This document shows, piece after piece, positions 1-8,141 of a stretch of 64,000 nt of DNA. Within the stretch, counting starts at the first letter, position 1, and each line of letters starts with the position of its first letter. The DNA comes from Corynebacterium sp. GTDB taxonomy: Bacteria > Actinomycetota > Actinomycetes > Mycobacteriales > Mycobacteriaceae. Below the pieces are notes generated by a model. That model was not told the DNA's origin, did not search any database, and was given only the letters and a program-made list of their open reading frames with translations. The stretch covers positions 319,413 to 383,412 of the forward strand of contig NZ_JAUNKO010000002.1 of the NCBI RefSeq assembly GCF_030532715.1, given 5' to 3'. Made by a program: the position numbers and the translations under genes.

Positions 1-930
1 CGCATTGGTCGTACCGGCCGCGCGGGGCGTTCCGGCGAGGCGATTCTGTTTGTCACGCCGCGGGAGCGCCGCATGCTGCGTTCCATCGAACGCGCGACGA
101 ACGCGAAGCTCGTGGAAATGGACTTGCCGACGGTCGATGAGGTCAACGAGTCCAGGAAGGCGAAGTTCGCCGACGCGATTACCGCTTCGTTGGAGGATAA
201 CCAGATCGCGGTGTTCCGTAGTTTGGTGAAAACGTATTCGGAGGAGCATGACGTTCCCCTGGAGGATATTGCCGCCGCGTTGGCTACGCAGGCGCAGGTT
301 GGCGACGAGTTCCTGATGAAGGAGCCGCCGCCGGAGCGTCGCCGTGACCGTGGCGATCGCGGGGACCGGTGGGATCGGGGCGACCGTGGTGATCGTCGCC
401 GTGACCGCGGGGACCGTGGCGATCGCGGGGACCGTTTCGAACGTGATTCCGGGCCGAGGTTTGACCGTTCCGGTAAGGAAATGGCCGTCTATCGTCTTGC
501 GGTGGGCAAGCGTCAGCATGTTCGGCCGGGCGCCATTGTCGGTGCGTTGGCGAACGAGGGTGGCTTGAACTCCCGCGATTTTGGTCGCATCAGCATTGCT
601 GTGGACCATACGTTGGTGGAGCTGCCGAAGGACTTGCCGAAGGAAGTGTTCGACGCGCTGGAGGACACCCGCATTTCCGGCCAGTTGATTCATATTGAGC
701 CGGACCCGGGGGCGCCGAAGGGTCGCCCAGGATCGTTCCGAAAAGGCGGCGGCCGTTTTGACCGCGGTGACCGTGATGGTTTCCGTGGTGGCCGGGGCCG
801 TGACGATCGCGGGTTCCGCGGCCGGGATGATCGAGGCTTCCGGGGCCGTGACGACCGTGGGTTCCGCAAGCGGGATCGTGGCGAGCGTGGCAATCGCCGT
901 CCCGACCGTGGTGGGTACCAGGACGATTAA
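1..930 (+). CDS. deaD: DEAD-box ATP-dependent RNA helicase, C-terminal part (5' end outside window)
   Basis: The frame is open from base 1 and begins with helicase motif VI (RIGRTGRAGRSG), so only the end of the second RecA domain and the C-terminal region are present. A DbpA/CsdA-type RNA-binding fold follows (about bases 490-710, RLAVGKRQHVRPGAIVGAL onward). Two low-complexity Arg/Asp/Gly-rich tracts flank that fold: RGDRGDR-type repeats at about 340-445 and octapeptide FRGRDDRG-type repeats at about 780-880. Such basic tails in DeaD/CsdA helicases bind structured RNA and support ribosome assembly, mRNA turnover and cold adaptation; that role is family knowledge. The gene ends in TAA and is followed by a hairpin terminator. 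Confidence 0.93.
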   Translation, partial: RIGRTGRAGRSGEAILFVTPRERRMLRSIERATNAKLVEMDLPTVDEVNESRKAKFADAITASLEDNQIAVFRSLVKTYSEEHDVPLEDIAAALATQAQVGDEFLMKEPPPERRRDRGDRGDRWDRGDRGDRRRDRGDRGDRGDRFERDSGPRFDRSGKEMAVYRLAVGKRQHVRPGAIVGALANEGGLNSRDFGRISIAVDHTLVELPKDLPKEVFDALEDTRISGQLIHIEPDPGAPKGRPGSFRKGGGRFDRGDRDGFRGGRGRDDRGFRGRDDRGFRGRDDRGFRKRDRGERGNRRPDRGGYQDD

Positions 931-960
931 CCGGCGTTAAGCTTCGGCGTACGGTTCGTG

Positions 961-1007
961 GCCGCCGTCCGGGGATGCACATGTGTGCGTCTCGGGCGGC
1001 GGTTTTT
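961..1007 (+). terminator. Rho-independent terminator of the deaD gene
   Basis: A GC-rich inverted repeat has left arm GCCGCCGTCC (961-970) and right arm GGGCGGCGG (994-1002). A run of five T follows directly. It lies 30 bases past the deaD stop codon. Confidence 0.8.
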
Positions 1008-1263
1008 CGTGCCGCGGGTCGCGCCGGGGGTGCCTACCAGGGGGAATGAAAAACCTGTGTACCAGCGATAAGCAAGTGAAGCTAGTTTCAAATGTTACTT
1101 GTGTTGTTATTGGGGATTTGTTGGGTTACTCTGTGGTTACCGCGTATTTGGGAATTGGGCCTAGAAAAGCGGGATCCTCCGCAGCGGTCGGCGACGATTG
1201 TTGCGGAGGATGTTCACACCCTTGTATCAGGGCGTGTGTGCTTGGGGGAGAGTTAGAAGCGCA
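1008..1263. other. Intergenic region with inverted repeats, no convincing gene
   Basis: This 256-base gap between convergent genes is less GC-rich than its surroundings. It holds two inverted repeats: 1174-1183/1202-1211 (annotated as a terminator) and CACACCCT...AGGGCGTGTG at 1215-1240. An ATG at 1046 opens a 73-codon frame ending in a Cys-rich stretch (DCCGGCSHPCIRAC). Its purine run abuts the ATG with no spacing, so I do not call it a gene. Confidence 0.5.
1164..1211 (-). terminator. Terminator-like hairpin downstream of the Ala-rich protein gene
   Basis: Perfect 10-base arms ATCCTCCGCA (1174-1183) and TGCGGAGGAT (1202-1211) enclose an 18-base loop. Read on the minus strand, the stem is followed by CCCGCTTTTCTA, a short T-rich tail. 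It lies about 50 bases past the stop of the minus-strand gene ending at 1264. Confidence 0.6.
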
Positions 1264-2559
1264 TTAGCCAATCAGCCCAAGGCTTGTCATCGCGCTGACC
1301 AACAGTACGCCCAATACGGAAGCGCTGAGCAGGCCATCAAAGAACCGGAAGAACCCACCACGCTGTTGCTTCGGTTCCGGCTTCGACTGCTTTGCGGCCT
1401 CTTCTGCCGCTTTCTTTGCAGCTTCTGCGTGTTCGCGCGCCCGTTGCGCGTCGGCGAGCGCTTGGGCCGCCGCTGCACCTGTTTGCTCGGCCTGTTTCGC
1501 GGCTTCTTCGGCTTGCTTAGCGGCTTCTTCGGCGCGCTTGGCTGCTTGCTCGGCTTGTTCGATTGCCGCGCGGATTACGGCCGCTTGTGCTGCATCCTTC
1601 TTCGCTTCCTCGGCGGCCGCTTTAGCCTGCTCCGCGGCGGTTTTTGCTTCTTCGGCAGCGGCTTTTGCCGCGTTCGCATGCGTATCGACGTCCCCGTGCT
1701 CCCCGCCAGGCTGTTCGGGAACCGGTGGCGTTGGGGTGGCGGGTTTAGCGGGTGCGCCGAACTCGGCAGTCAGTGCCTGCTCGGTCTGGCGGGCCACGGC
1801 TTTGGCGGCGCTGGCGTCGAACGCGGAGGGTGCCACGAGGTTGTAGACACTTACTCCCGCGAGGGAGTTCATGGTGTAGCCGACGGTGGTTTCCGCGCCG
1901 GCGATATAGGTTTGCGCAACACCCCAATTGATCACAGAGTAGGCGTCGGCTTCCCGGGGGTCGGGCGTGCCGTTGCGCAACGCCGCATCGAGTTCTTTCG
2001 TGCGGTCAGCGCCTTCGCTGAAGAACTTGTGGCGGGTGCTCCATTCGTTCGAATCTGGCCCGTCCCCGAATGCATGTTTGGCGGCCTCTGCGGTCGCTGC
2101 CGTTAGGAGGGCGGCGGCGGTAGCGGTAGCGTTCGCGTCGAAACCGACGGCGGAAATGTTGATGGCGCGCGCGGTTTCGTTACCTTCTGCTTTGAGGATT
2201 GCGAGCGCTAACCGTCCCTTTGCGGCGTAGCAGGCCTGTTCGGAATAGTCGGCGGCGTCACGCACTGACTGCGGCGCACTGAAATAGTTTTCGTATTTTT
2301 GTGCGCTGGCAGCAGTGTGCAGCAAGTGGCGGGCCCTGGAAATGCGCAGGTAGGCGTTAAGCTCGGCGGCGTAGGTTTCCGCGTCGGGTGCTTTCTGGAT
2401 GTGGTAGAGGTCCGGAATCGTGTCGGAGTTATTCGCACCGGCTTGCGCAATCAGGGGACGGTCCACCAGTGAGGGAATGTCTGGAGAGACGGCTACGCCG
2501 GTGTGCAATGCGACAGAAGCTGCGATTGCGGCTGCGGGCAAACGAAGGATCTTGCTCAA
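1264..2559 (-). CDS. Exported Ala-rich coiled-coil protein with C-terminal membrane anchor, DtxR-box promoter
   Basis: I do not recognise a family. From TTG at 2559 the product has 431 residues. The N-terminus (MSKILRLPAAAIAASVAL) is a good signal peptide. A folded-looking Ala-rich region of about 230 residues follows, then a Pro-rich linker, then about 110 residues of Ala/Glu/Lys/Gln heptads (AAEEAKTAAEQAKAAAEEA type) that should form a coiled coil. A final hydrophobic stretch (LLSASVLGVLLVSAMTSLGLIG) looks like a membrane anchor, with no LPxTG motif. I chose the TTG at 2559 because GGAG sits 9 bases upstream and it places the signal peptide at the N-terminus; a TTG at 2598 would add 13 residues. 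Two DtxR-like boxes overlap or precede the promoter, so expression probably rises when iron is scarce. An iron- or haem-linked surface role is inference only. Confidence 0.75.
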   Translation of the reverse strand: MSKILRLPAAAIAASVALHTGVAVSPDIPSLVDRPLIAQAGANNSDTIPDLYHIQKAPDAETYAAELNAYLRISRARHLLHTAASAQKYENYFSAPQSVRDAADYSEQACYAAKGRLALAILKAEGNETARAINISAVGFDANATATAAALLTAATAEAAKHAFGDGPDSNEWSTRHKFFSEGADRTKELDAALRNGTPDPREADAYSVINWGVAQTYIAGAETTVGYTMNSLAGVSVYNLVAPSAFDASAAKAVARQTEQALTAEFGAPAKPATPTPPVPEQPGGEHGDVDTHANAAKAAAEEAKTAAEQAKAAAEEAKKDAAQAAVIRAAIEQAEQAAKRAEEAAKQAEEAAKQAEQTGAAAAQALADAQRAREHAEAAKKAAEEAAKQSKPEPKQQRGGFFRFFDGLLSASVLGVLLVSAMTSLGLIG

Positions 2560-2609
2560 GGGGGTGTGCTCCAAAGTTGTCGAGGGGTAGGTGTCCAACA
2601 GTGAGCGTC

Positions 2610-2637
2610 AACTTAGCCGACGCTAACCTAACGGCAA
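2610..2637 (-). promoter_or_regulatory. Promoter of the Ala-rich protein gene
   Basis: On the minus strand a -35-like TTGCCG (2637-2632) and a -10-like TAAGTT (2615-2610) are 16 bases apart. Transcription would start near 2603. DtxR-like box 1 fills the spacer and touches the -10. Confidence 0.45.
2613..2631. promoter_or_regulatory. DtxR-like operator, box 1
   Basis: TTAGCCGACGCTAACCTAA matches 15 of 19 bases of the DtxR consensus (TTAGGTTAGGCTAACCTAA, from memory), with a perfect right half. It overlaps the candidate promoter, the position expected for iron-dependent repression. Confidence 0.6.
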
Positions 2638-2657
2638 GGTACCCTCTTTGCTTGCGT

Positions 2658-2676
2658 TAAGGTTAGCCGACCCTTT
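2658..2676. promoter_or_regulatory. DtxR-like operator, box 2
   Basis: TAAGGTTAGCCGACCCTTT matches about 14 of 19 consensus bases, the best part being GGTTAGCC. Its centre lies 45 bases upstream of box 1. Two boxes in tandem are less likely to be chance than one. Confidence 0.5.
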
Positions 2677-2793
2677 GTTTTGATGCGGGGCTAAGTTTTG
2701 AACAGGTCAGATAGATGCCCGTCTCAGCACCATTGCCCCCGAAAGCTGCCCCCGTCGCCGCGGTAAAGCATGGACGGTGCGCTACCGCGACGT

Positions 2794-2807
2794 CGAAAAG
2801 CTTTTCG
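2794..2807. repeat. 14-base perfect palindrome downstream of the esterase gene
   Basis: CGAAAAGCTTTTCG is perfectly self-complementary. It lies 37 bases past the stop of the minus-strand hydrolase gene. An imperfect inverted repeat, CGTCGCCGCGGTA (2753-2765) with TACCGCGACG (2783-2792), is adjacent. Together they could end hydrolase transcription, but no long T run follows. Confidence 0.4.
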
Positions 2808-2843
2808 TATCGCTAGGAAGTTCGCAACGAAAACCTCGTGCGG

Positions 2844-3938
2844 TTACTCGTCGTGATGGTGCGGGCGCAAACGGTTCCGGCGGTGCTCATTGTTGCCGCC
2901 CTGAATGCTGAGCTCGCCGTCGGCCTCCGGTTCCTCGCCCTGCTGATTATCGTCCACCTTCGGCGCCGGCCGCGGGCGCTGGGGGCCGTCATTGCTGGCG
3001 TATGGGCGGGTATCGTGCGGCAGCGTCCCGTCCAGGGAACGGTCCAAAATCGCAGCTTGCGGCAGGTTCAAGTGATTAATATGCTGCAGTTCCGTGCGCG
3101 AGGTGGCAGTAAACCCGTGCTGGCGGTAAAACTCCTCACCCTCCGTGGCGGCGCGGCGCGCATTAAACGGCGTCTTCGGATCGGTTCCGTCATCCTCGGT
3201 GCCTACAACCCAATAGTGCGGCACCTCTTTTCGTTTGGTGTCATCAAGGTCGCGCAGCTGTTGCTCCTTCGGCGCGCCCCCGCCGCCGACCATGATTGTG
3301 CCGCCAGTCACCAAATCCGTGCGGTGGTTGAGCAGCCCGTATGAGATAAATTCCGCGCCGCCGGAATAACCCATCCACCAAATGTTATTTCGGTCAACGT
3401 TGTTCGTTTGCTCGATTTTTTCCCGCACGAGGGCGAGCACCCATTTCCGCTTCGTGGGAATATCTTGCCACCAAGTTAATTCGTTATTGCTCTCCGAAGT
3501 AATTGGGCTCTCTGGGGCAAGAATGACCATGTTGTACGATTCAGCAACCGCGGCGAGGCAATTGGGCAGGTTATTCGGGTAAGAGAATTCGAACCCACCA
3601 TCCCCGTGTAGCCGGACAATGAACCCAACAGGTTTTGAATAATCGATATTACGAGCGAACAAGTGGTAACGCCCTTCGATGCCCTCAAATTCGAACGTTT
3701 GATTCAGGTCAACGTTATCGTTTTTCGAGGTAAACGCGCGGTGTTCCTCGGGCGAGATGTTGCCGGGCTTGGCGCGGGGGTCTTCTGGGTCTAGCCCCCA
3801 TTGCGCGCACGGGGCCCCCACATCAAAATTCGGTGCGTTGGTGTTTCCGGAAAAAAGATAGGCCCCAGCAGTGAGGATAAGGATGAGGCCTACCACTAAA
3901 CCCAGGGCGCGATACACCGCGAGACGACTATTCTCCAC
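2844..3938 (-). CDS. Membrane-anchored or secreted alpha/beta hydrolase (PHB-depolymerase/feruloyl-esterase-like)
   Basis: The product has 364 residues. A short N-terminus precedes a strong hydrophobic segment (about residues 11-29, LGLVVGLILILTAGAYLF), so the enzyme is exported or anchored with its catalytic domain outside. The nucleophile elbow GYSGG gives Ser192, and RLHGDGGF (about 109-116) looks like the oxyanion HGGG-type loop. A His near residue 287 (QHINH) could complete the triad. This pattern fits extracellular esterases of the PHB-depolymerase type; the substrate is unknown. The last 55 residues are polar and disordered, ending in HHHDE. Start GTG 3938 has an AAGG-type ribosome site. 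It is divergent from the NRPS gene and shares the palindromic promoter region. Confidence 0.75.
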   Translation of the reverse strand: MENSRLAVYRALGLVVGLILILTAGAYLFSGNTNAPNFDVGAPCAQWGLDPEDPRAKPGNISPEEHRAFTSKNDNVDLNQTFEFEGIEGRYHLFARNIDYSKPVGFIVRLHGDGGFEFSYPNNLPNCLAAVAESYNMVILAPESPITSESNNELTWWQDIPTKRKWVLALVREKIEQTNNVDRNNIWWMGYSGGAEFISYGLLNHRTDLVTGGTIMVGGGGAPKEQQLRDLDDTKRKEVPHYWVVGTEDDGTDPKTPFNARRAATEGEEFYRQHGFTATSRTELQHINHLNLPQAAILDRSLDGTLPHDTRPYASNDGPQRPRPAPKVDDNQQGEEPEADGELSIQGGNNEHRRNRLRPHHHDE

Positions 3939-3974
3939 TGGTCCCTTCGTTCTGACTAGCCTTGCTGTAATTTA

Positions 3975-3987
3975 GCTATACTATAGC
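3975..3987. promoter_or_regulatory. Divergent promoter palindrome between hydrolase and NRPS genes
   Basis: GCTATACTATAGC is a perfect 13-base palindrome in an AT-rich 135-base intergenic region. Each strand contains a -10-like hexamer (TATACT on plus, TATAGT on minus), so it could serve as overlapping -10 elements or as an operator for both genes. This is inference from position and symmetry. Confidence 0.4.
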
Positions 3988-4073
3988 CGTACAATAAGCC
4001 TAATTCTAACTTCGGCCACTTTCCTCATCCTTTTCTTACACTTAGGTTGTGCACAAACATTAGGAGTTTTCTA

Positions 4074-7000
4074 TTGACGTATTCAGGTGCACCGTCCTAT
4101 TTCTCGACCTCTGATCATGAACGCCTTGCCGTGTTCGGGGTGGAGTCGGAACCGGAGCAACGCACGCTCGTGGACATTGCGTTGGCGACGTTTCGCGCAT
4201 ACCCCGATGCGATCGGCATGGAATCCGATACTGAGGCGCTTACGTTCCAGGAGTTTGAACACCGCATCCTCGAGCAAGTGGAACGCCTGCATGGTTTAGG
4301 TATTGGCAGGGGAGATCGGGTTGGCATTCGCGTGCCTTCGGGCACCGTGGACCTGTACGTGGCAATTCTGGCCACCATCTTCGCCGGAGCGGCGTATGTC
4401 CCCGTCGACTGGGACGACCCCGACTCCCGCGCCAACACCGTGTGGGAGGAAGCTAGCGTCGCCGCCGTATTTGGCAAAGCGCTCGAGCTGACCGTGATGG
4501 ATTCGGCTAAAGACCCATCGACGGTGGACACGGGGCTGCCCACCCTCGATGATGATGCGTGGATCATCTTCACCTCCGGTTCCACTGGCAAGCCGAAGGG
4601 GGTAGCCATTACCCACCGTTCCGCCGCCGCGCTGGTGGATGCGGAGCAGCGCATGTACCTGCTGGATGATCCGTTGGGTCCCCAGGACCGCGTGATGGCC
4701 GGGCTATCAGTGGCGTTCGACGCGTCCTGCGAGGAAATGTGGCTGGCGTGGCGTACGGGCGCCACCTTGGTTGCCGCGCACCGCGACACGGTCCGCTCGG
4801 GTGACGTGCTGGGCCGGTGGCTGGTGGAAAAGAAGATCACGGCGATTTCTACGGTGCCGACGCTAGCCGCGTTCTGGTCGAACGAAGATTTGCAGCGGAT
4901 CCGGTTGCTGATTTTCGGCGGCGAGGCCCTGCCCTTCGACCTTATCGAACGCTTGCACACCCCCGGCAGGGAAATTTGGAACACCTACGGGCCGACCGAG
5001 GCTACGGTGATCGCGTCTGGGCATTTGGTGGACACGCAGCCGCCGGTGCGCATCGGCCGCCCCGTTCCGGGGTGGCAGTTGGTGGTGGTGAACGAACAGG
5101 AAGAACTTGTCGAATGGGGCGAGACCGGCCAGCTGATCATCGGCGGCGTTGGTCTCGGCCGCTACCTGGATGAGGAAAAAGACCGCCAGGTGTACGCCCC
5201 GTTACCGGCGATGAACTGGGATCGCGCGTACCGCACCGGCGACCTTGTCACCGCCTCCCGCGAGGGGTTGGTGTTTATGGGCCGGGCGGACGATCAGATT
5301 AAGTTCGCCGGCCGTCGCCTCGAACTTGGCGAGATTGACGATAAGCTCACCGCTTGCACAAATGTGCGCATCGGCGCGGCGCAGAAGCATAAAACCCCCG
5401 CGGGGTCGGACGTGCTGGTCGGCTACCTTGTGGCCGAGGAAGGCGCCGAGATTGACACGAAGCTGTGCCGCACCGAGCTGGCCGCCACCATGCCGGGCGG
5501 GATTGTGCCGGTGTTGTGCGTGCTTGACGAGATGCCCACGAAAACTTCCGGCAAGGTGGACCGTAAGGCGTTGCCGTGGCCGCTGCCCGCCGGTGCGGGG
5601 GAGGAGTCCGCGGATCTTCCCGCGCACCTGCAGCAGTTGGCCAAGGCGTGGACCGACCAGCTGGGCCCCATCGGGCTGGAGCCGGATTCGAACTTCTTTG
5701 ACCTTGGTGGCTCGTCCGTGGCGGTGGCGAAATTAGCCGCCGAACTGCGGAAAACCTATCCCACTGCGGATATTGCGGAGCTGTATAAGAACCCAACGCT
5801 GACTGCTATGGGAAACTACCTCGCTTCCTTGGGCAGCGAAATTTCCGCCCGGGAGATGCCGGATGCGTTGCCGCTTGCCGGCAAGATTTTCCAGGGTGTG
5901 TGGATCTTGGGCATTAATGCTTACACTGGGTTCCGCTACACGGTGAGCGCACTGCTCGTGGTGTGGGCGCTCGCAGTGTTTGGCGACGCCGCCTGGGTGC
6001 CGCACCCACCCCTCGTGCCGTTGTTGGTGGCTTGGTTTTTCACCTATGCCCCCTTCGGGAAAATGCTGGTCACCGCCGCGGTGACCCGTGTGCTGAATTA
6101 CAATCTCACCCCTGGGGTGTATCAGCGCGGCGGCAGCGAGCATTTACGCATTTGGGCCGCCGAGCGCTTTTTCAACTATCAAAACCACGCCAGCATTGAC
6201 GGCACTCCGTTCGCCCCAATGTTGTACCGCATGCTGGGCAACAAGGTGGGCAAACACACAGCCTTGAATTCCGGGCTGTCCGTCACGGGCCTCACCACCA
6301 TCGGCGATAACGTTTCCATTGAAAACGAAGTGGAAATGTCCGGCTACTGGATTGACGGCAACCATGTTTATGTCGGGGCTATCGATATCGGCGATGGCGC
6401 GCGCGTGGGAATGCGCACCACTGTCTCTCCCGGTGCGGTCATTGGTGCGCGGGCGGAAATCTTGCCTGGCTCTCACGTCCGCGGCTATGCGGAACCCGAT
6501 ACCATGTACGAAGGCGCGCCGATGCGCAACCTCGGGCCGGCGAACCAAAACTGGCCCACTGAAGACCCCGACACTCAGCACGAACTCGGATTGATGTACC
6601 GCTTCGAATCCACCGTGCTGTACGCGGTCGGTTCGCTGCTGATCACGCTGATGCCGGCGATTGCCTTTATCCCCGGCGCGGTGTGGATTGCGGGGGTTTC
6701 CGGAATTTTGAACACGCCGTTCTACCACAACGTGTTCCTGCAACTCGCGGTGTGGACGGTGCCGTTGGTGGCGTTGCAGCAGGCGATTTGGCTGTGCCTC
6801 ATTGCGGCAACGGTGCGCTTGCTCGCAGTAGTAATCAAGCCGGGCTTCTACCCGCAGGGCTCGTTTACCGCTTGGGCGTTGTGGCTCACCGGTGCGCTGA
6901 TGGCGCAATCGTTGGAATCGTTCTACTTTATCTACGCCTCCTGGCTCACACCTGCGTGGATGCGCATGTGCGGCGCCAAGGTGGGCAAAGACGTGGAAAT

Positions 7001-8072
7001 CTCCACCGTGGTGGTGATTCCGCACTTGACCACCATCGAAGACGGCTCCTTCCTTGCCGACGACGCCATGGCCTGCCCGCCCCGCTACGGCAACGGTTGG
7101 GTGCATATCGGATCCTCCACGGTGGGTACCAAGAGTTTTGTGGGTAACTCCGCCATCGTTGGCATTGACCGGGACATGCCCAGTGAATCCTTGCTGGCGG
7201 TGTTGTCCACCGCGCCGTACCACCCGGACAGCGGCTCCTCCTGGTTGGGGCGCACCGCCAACGCCATCCCGCGGCAAAAGGTCGGCGCGGACAGTGAGCT
7301 CACGTTTCGCCCGCCGCTGCGCTTGCGGTTTGCACGCGCCTTTGTGGAAATGTTCCGGTTGGTACCGCTGTTTATTTCCTTCTGGATCGACCTAGGCATC
7401 GTGTACGCCATGACCACTATTTATGTCGAGTTGGGCATGAACCTGACCAGTTTGGGTTTGGCGGTGCTGGTGTCCGGGCCGATTGTGGCGATTGGTTACA
7501 CCGTGTCCTGTTTGATCCCCGTGATTGTGAAATGGCTCATTGTGGGCAAGTTCCGGCCAGGCAACAAGGAGCTGCATTCTTCCTTCGTATGGCGGAACGA
7601 GCTTTCGGATAACTTCAACGAGTACCTCGCCGTGCCAACCCTTGTGTTCCTGAGCTTGGGCACACCGTTTTTCAATATGTGGGTGCGCCTTATGGGAGCA
7701 AAGGTTGGAAAAGATGTTTGGTGCGATACGTGGTGGTTGCCTGAGTTTGACCTGATTGAATTAAAAAATAGGTCTACGGTGAATAGCGGTTCGGTTATCC
7801 AAACGCACCTATTTCACGATAGGGTGATGTCGCTAGAGCCTGTGATACTCGGCGAGGGCGCCACCTTGGGGCCGTCAAGCTTTGTGTTGCCTGGCTCCAC
7901 CATTGGAGATCGCACAACGATCGGGCCGGCGTCGCTCATCCTGCGGCAAGATCAGATCCCGCCAGACAGCGTGTGGGAGGGAAACCCCGTCCACCCAGTT
8001 GATTCCTCGGCGTGGTTTACCAGCCTGGAACCACCTTTCGGGGTGGCGCCGCCGACGAAAGCCCGAACCTGA
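4074..8072 (+). CDS. Single-module Pls/PosA-family nonribosomal peptide synthetase with three membrane/hexapeptide modules
   Basis: The product has 1332 residues from TTG 4074, chosen because AGGAG lies 7 bases upstream; the frame is open back to TTG 4047. Residues about 25-510 are an adenylation domain with FTSGSTGKPKG, a FDAS motif (Asp216), NTYGPTEAT, YRTGDL and a terminal KTSGKVDRK Lys. A carrier domain follows (LGGSS, phosphopantetheine Ser548). There is no condensation or thioesterase domain. The remaining 730 residues alternate membrane segments with three left-handed beta-helix (hexapeptide) blocks, each opening with a GxKVGK motif (NKVGK, AKVGK, AKVGK). This is the layout of epsilon-polylysine synthetase (Pls), which polymerises an amino acid through membrane-bound C-domains. 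Residues lining the adenylation pocket read approximately DAESIGTVIK, close to the remembered lysine code DAESIGSVCK, so lysine or another diamino acid is the predicted substrate. The next gene encodes an acyltransferase-like membrane protein, probably in the same operon. Confidence 0.85.
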   Translation: MTYSGAPSYFSTSDHERLAVFGVESEPEQRTLVDIALATFRAYPDAIGMESDTEALTFQEFEHRILEQVERLHGLGIGRGDRVGIRVPSGTVDLYVAILATIFAGAAYVPVDWDDPDSRANTVWEEASVAAVFGKALELTVMDSAKDPSTVDTGLPTLDDDAWIIFTSGSTGKPKGVAITHRSAAALVDAEQRMYLLDDPLGPQDRVMAGLSVAFDASCEEMWLAWRTGATLVAAHRDTVRSGDVLGRWLVEKKITAISTVPTLAAFWSNEDLQRIRLLIFGGEALPFDLIERLHTPGREIWNTYGPTEATVIASGHLVDTQPPVRIGRPVPGWQLVVVNEQEELVEWGETGQLIIGGVGLGRYLDEEKDRQVYAPLPAMNWDRAYRTGDLVTASREGLVFMGRADDQIKFAGRRLELGEIDDKLTACTNVRIGAAQKHKTPAGSDVLVGYLVAEEGAEIDTKLCRTELAATMPGGIVPVLCVLDEMPTKTSGKVDRKALPWPLPAGAGEESADLPAHLQQLAKAWTDQLGPIGLEPDSNFFDLGGSSVAVAKLAAELRKTYPTADIAELYKNPTLTAMGNYLASLGSEISAREMPDALPLAGKIFQGVWILGINAYTGFRYTVSALLVVWALAVFGDAAWVPHPPLVPLLVAWFFTYAPFGKMLVTAAVTRVLNYNLTPGVYQRGGSEHLRIWAAERFFNYQNHASIDGTPFAPMLYRMLGNKVGKHTALNSGLSVTGLTTIGDNVSIENEVEMSGYWIDGNHVYVGAIDIGDGARVGMRTTVSPGAVIGARAEILPGSHVRGYAEPDTMYEGAPMRNLGPANQNWPTEDPDTQHELGLMYRFESTVLYAVGSLLITLMPAIAFIPGAVWIAGVSGILNTPFYHNVFLQLAVWTVPLVALQQAIWLCLIAATVRLLAVVIKPGFYPQGSFTAWALWLTGALMAQSLESFYFIYASWLTPAWMRMCGAKVGKDVEISTVVVIPHLTTIEDGSFLADDAMACPPRYGNGWVHIGSSTVGTKSFVGNSAIVGIDRDMPSESLLAVLSTAPYHPDSGSSWLGRTANAIPRQKVGADSELTFRPPLRLRFARAFVEMFRLVPLFISFWIDLGIVYAMTTIYVELGMNLTSLGLAVLVSGPIVAIGYTVSCLIPVIVKWLIVGKFRPGNKELHSSFVWRNELSDNFNEYLAVPTLVFLSLGTPFFNMWVRLMGAKVGKDVWCDTWWLPEFDLIELKNRSTVNSGSVIQTHLFHDRVMSLEPVILGEGATLGPSSFVLPGSTIGDRTTIGPASLILRQDQIPPDSVWEGNPVHPVDSSAWFTSLEPPFGVAPPTKART

Positions 8073-8141
8073 TGTGCCTCGTTATTGAAGTCAACCAGCG
8101 AGAACCATTCCACACGCAACCGTAGTGAGACGTTACCTACC

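Noticed and set aside
340..880. CRISPR-like array
   Set aside because: The repeats are in-frame coding repeats without unique spacers of constant length.
4042..4060. TTAGGTTGTGCACAAACAT as a DtxR box before the NRPS gene
   Set aside because: Only the left half matches well (about 10-11 of 19 bases), too weak to claim.
6144..7277. 377-codon minus-strand open frame within the NRPS gene
   Set aside because: It is antisense to conserved hexapeptide and membrane segments, His/Gly/Arg-rich, and has no motif; a GC-rich shadow frame.
4074..8072. Siderophore synthetase
   Set aside because: A single module without condensation, cyclisation or thioesterase domains and no salicylate or hydroxamate genes nearby; the Pls/PosA layout fits better.
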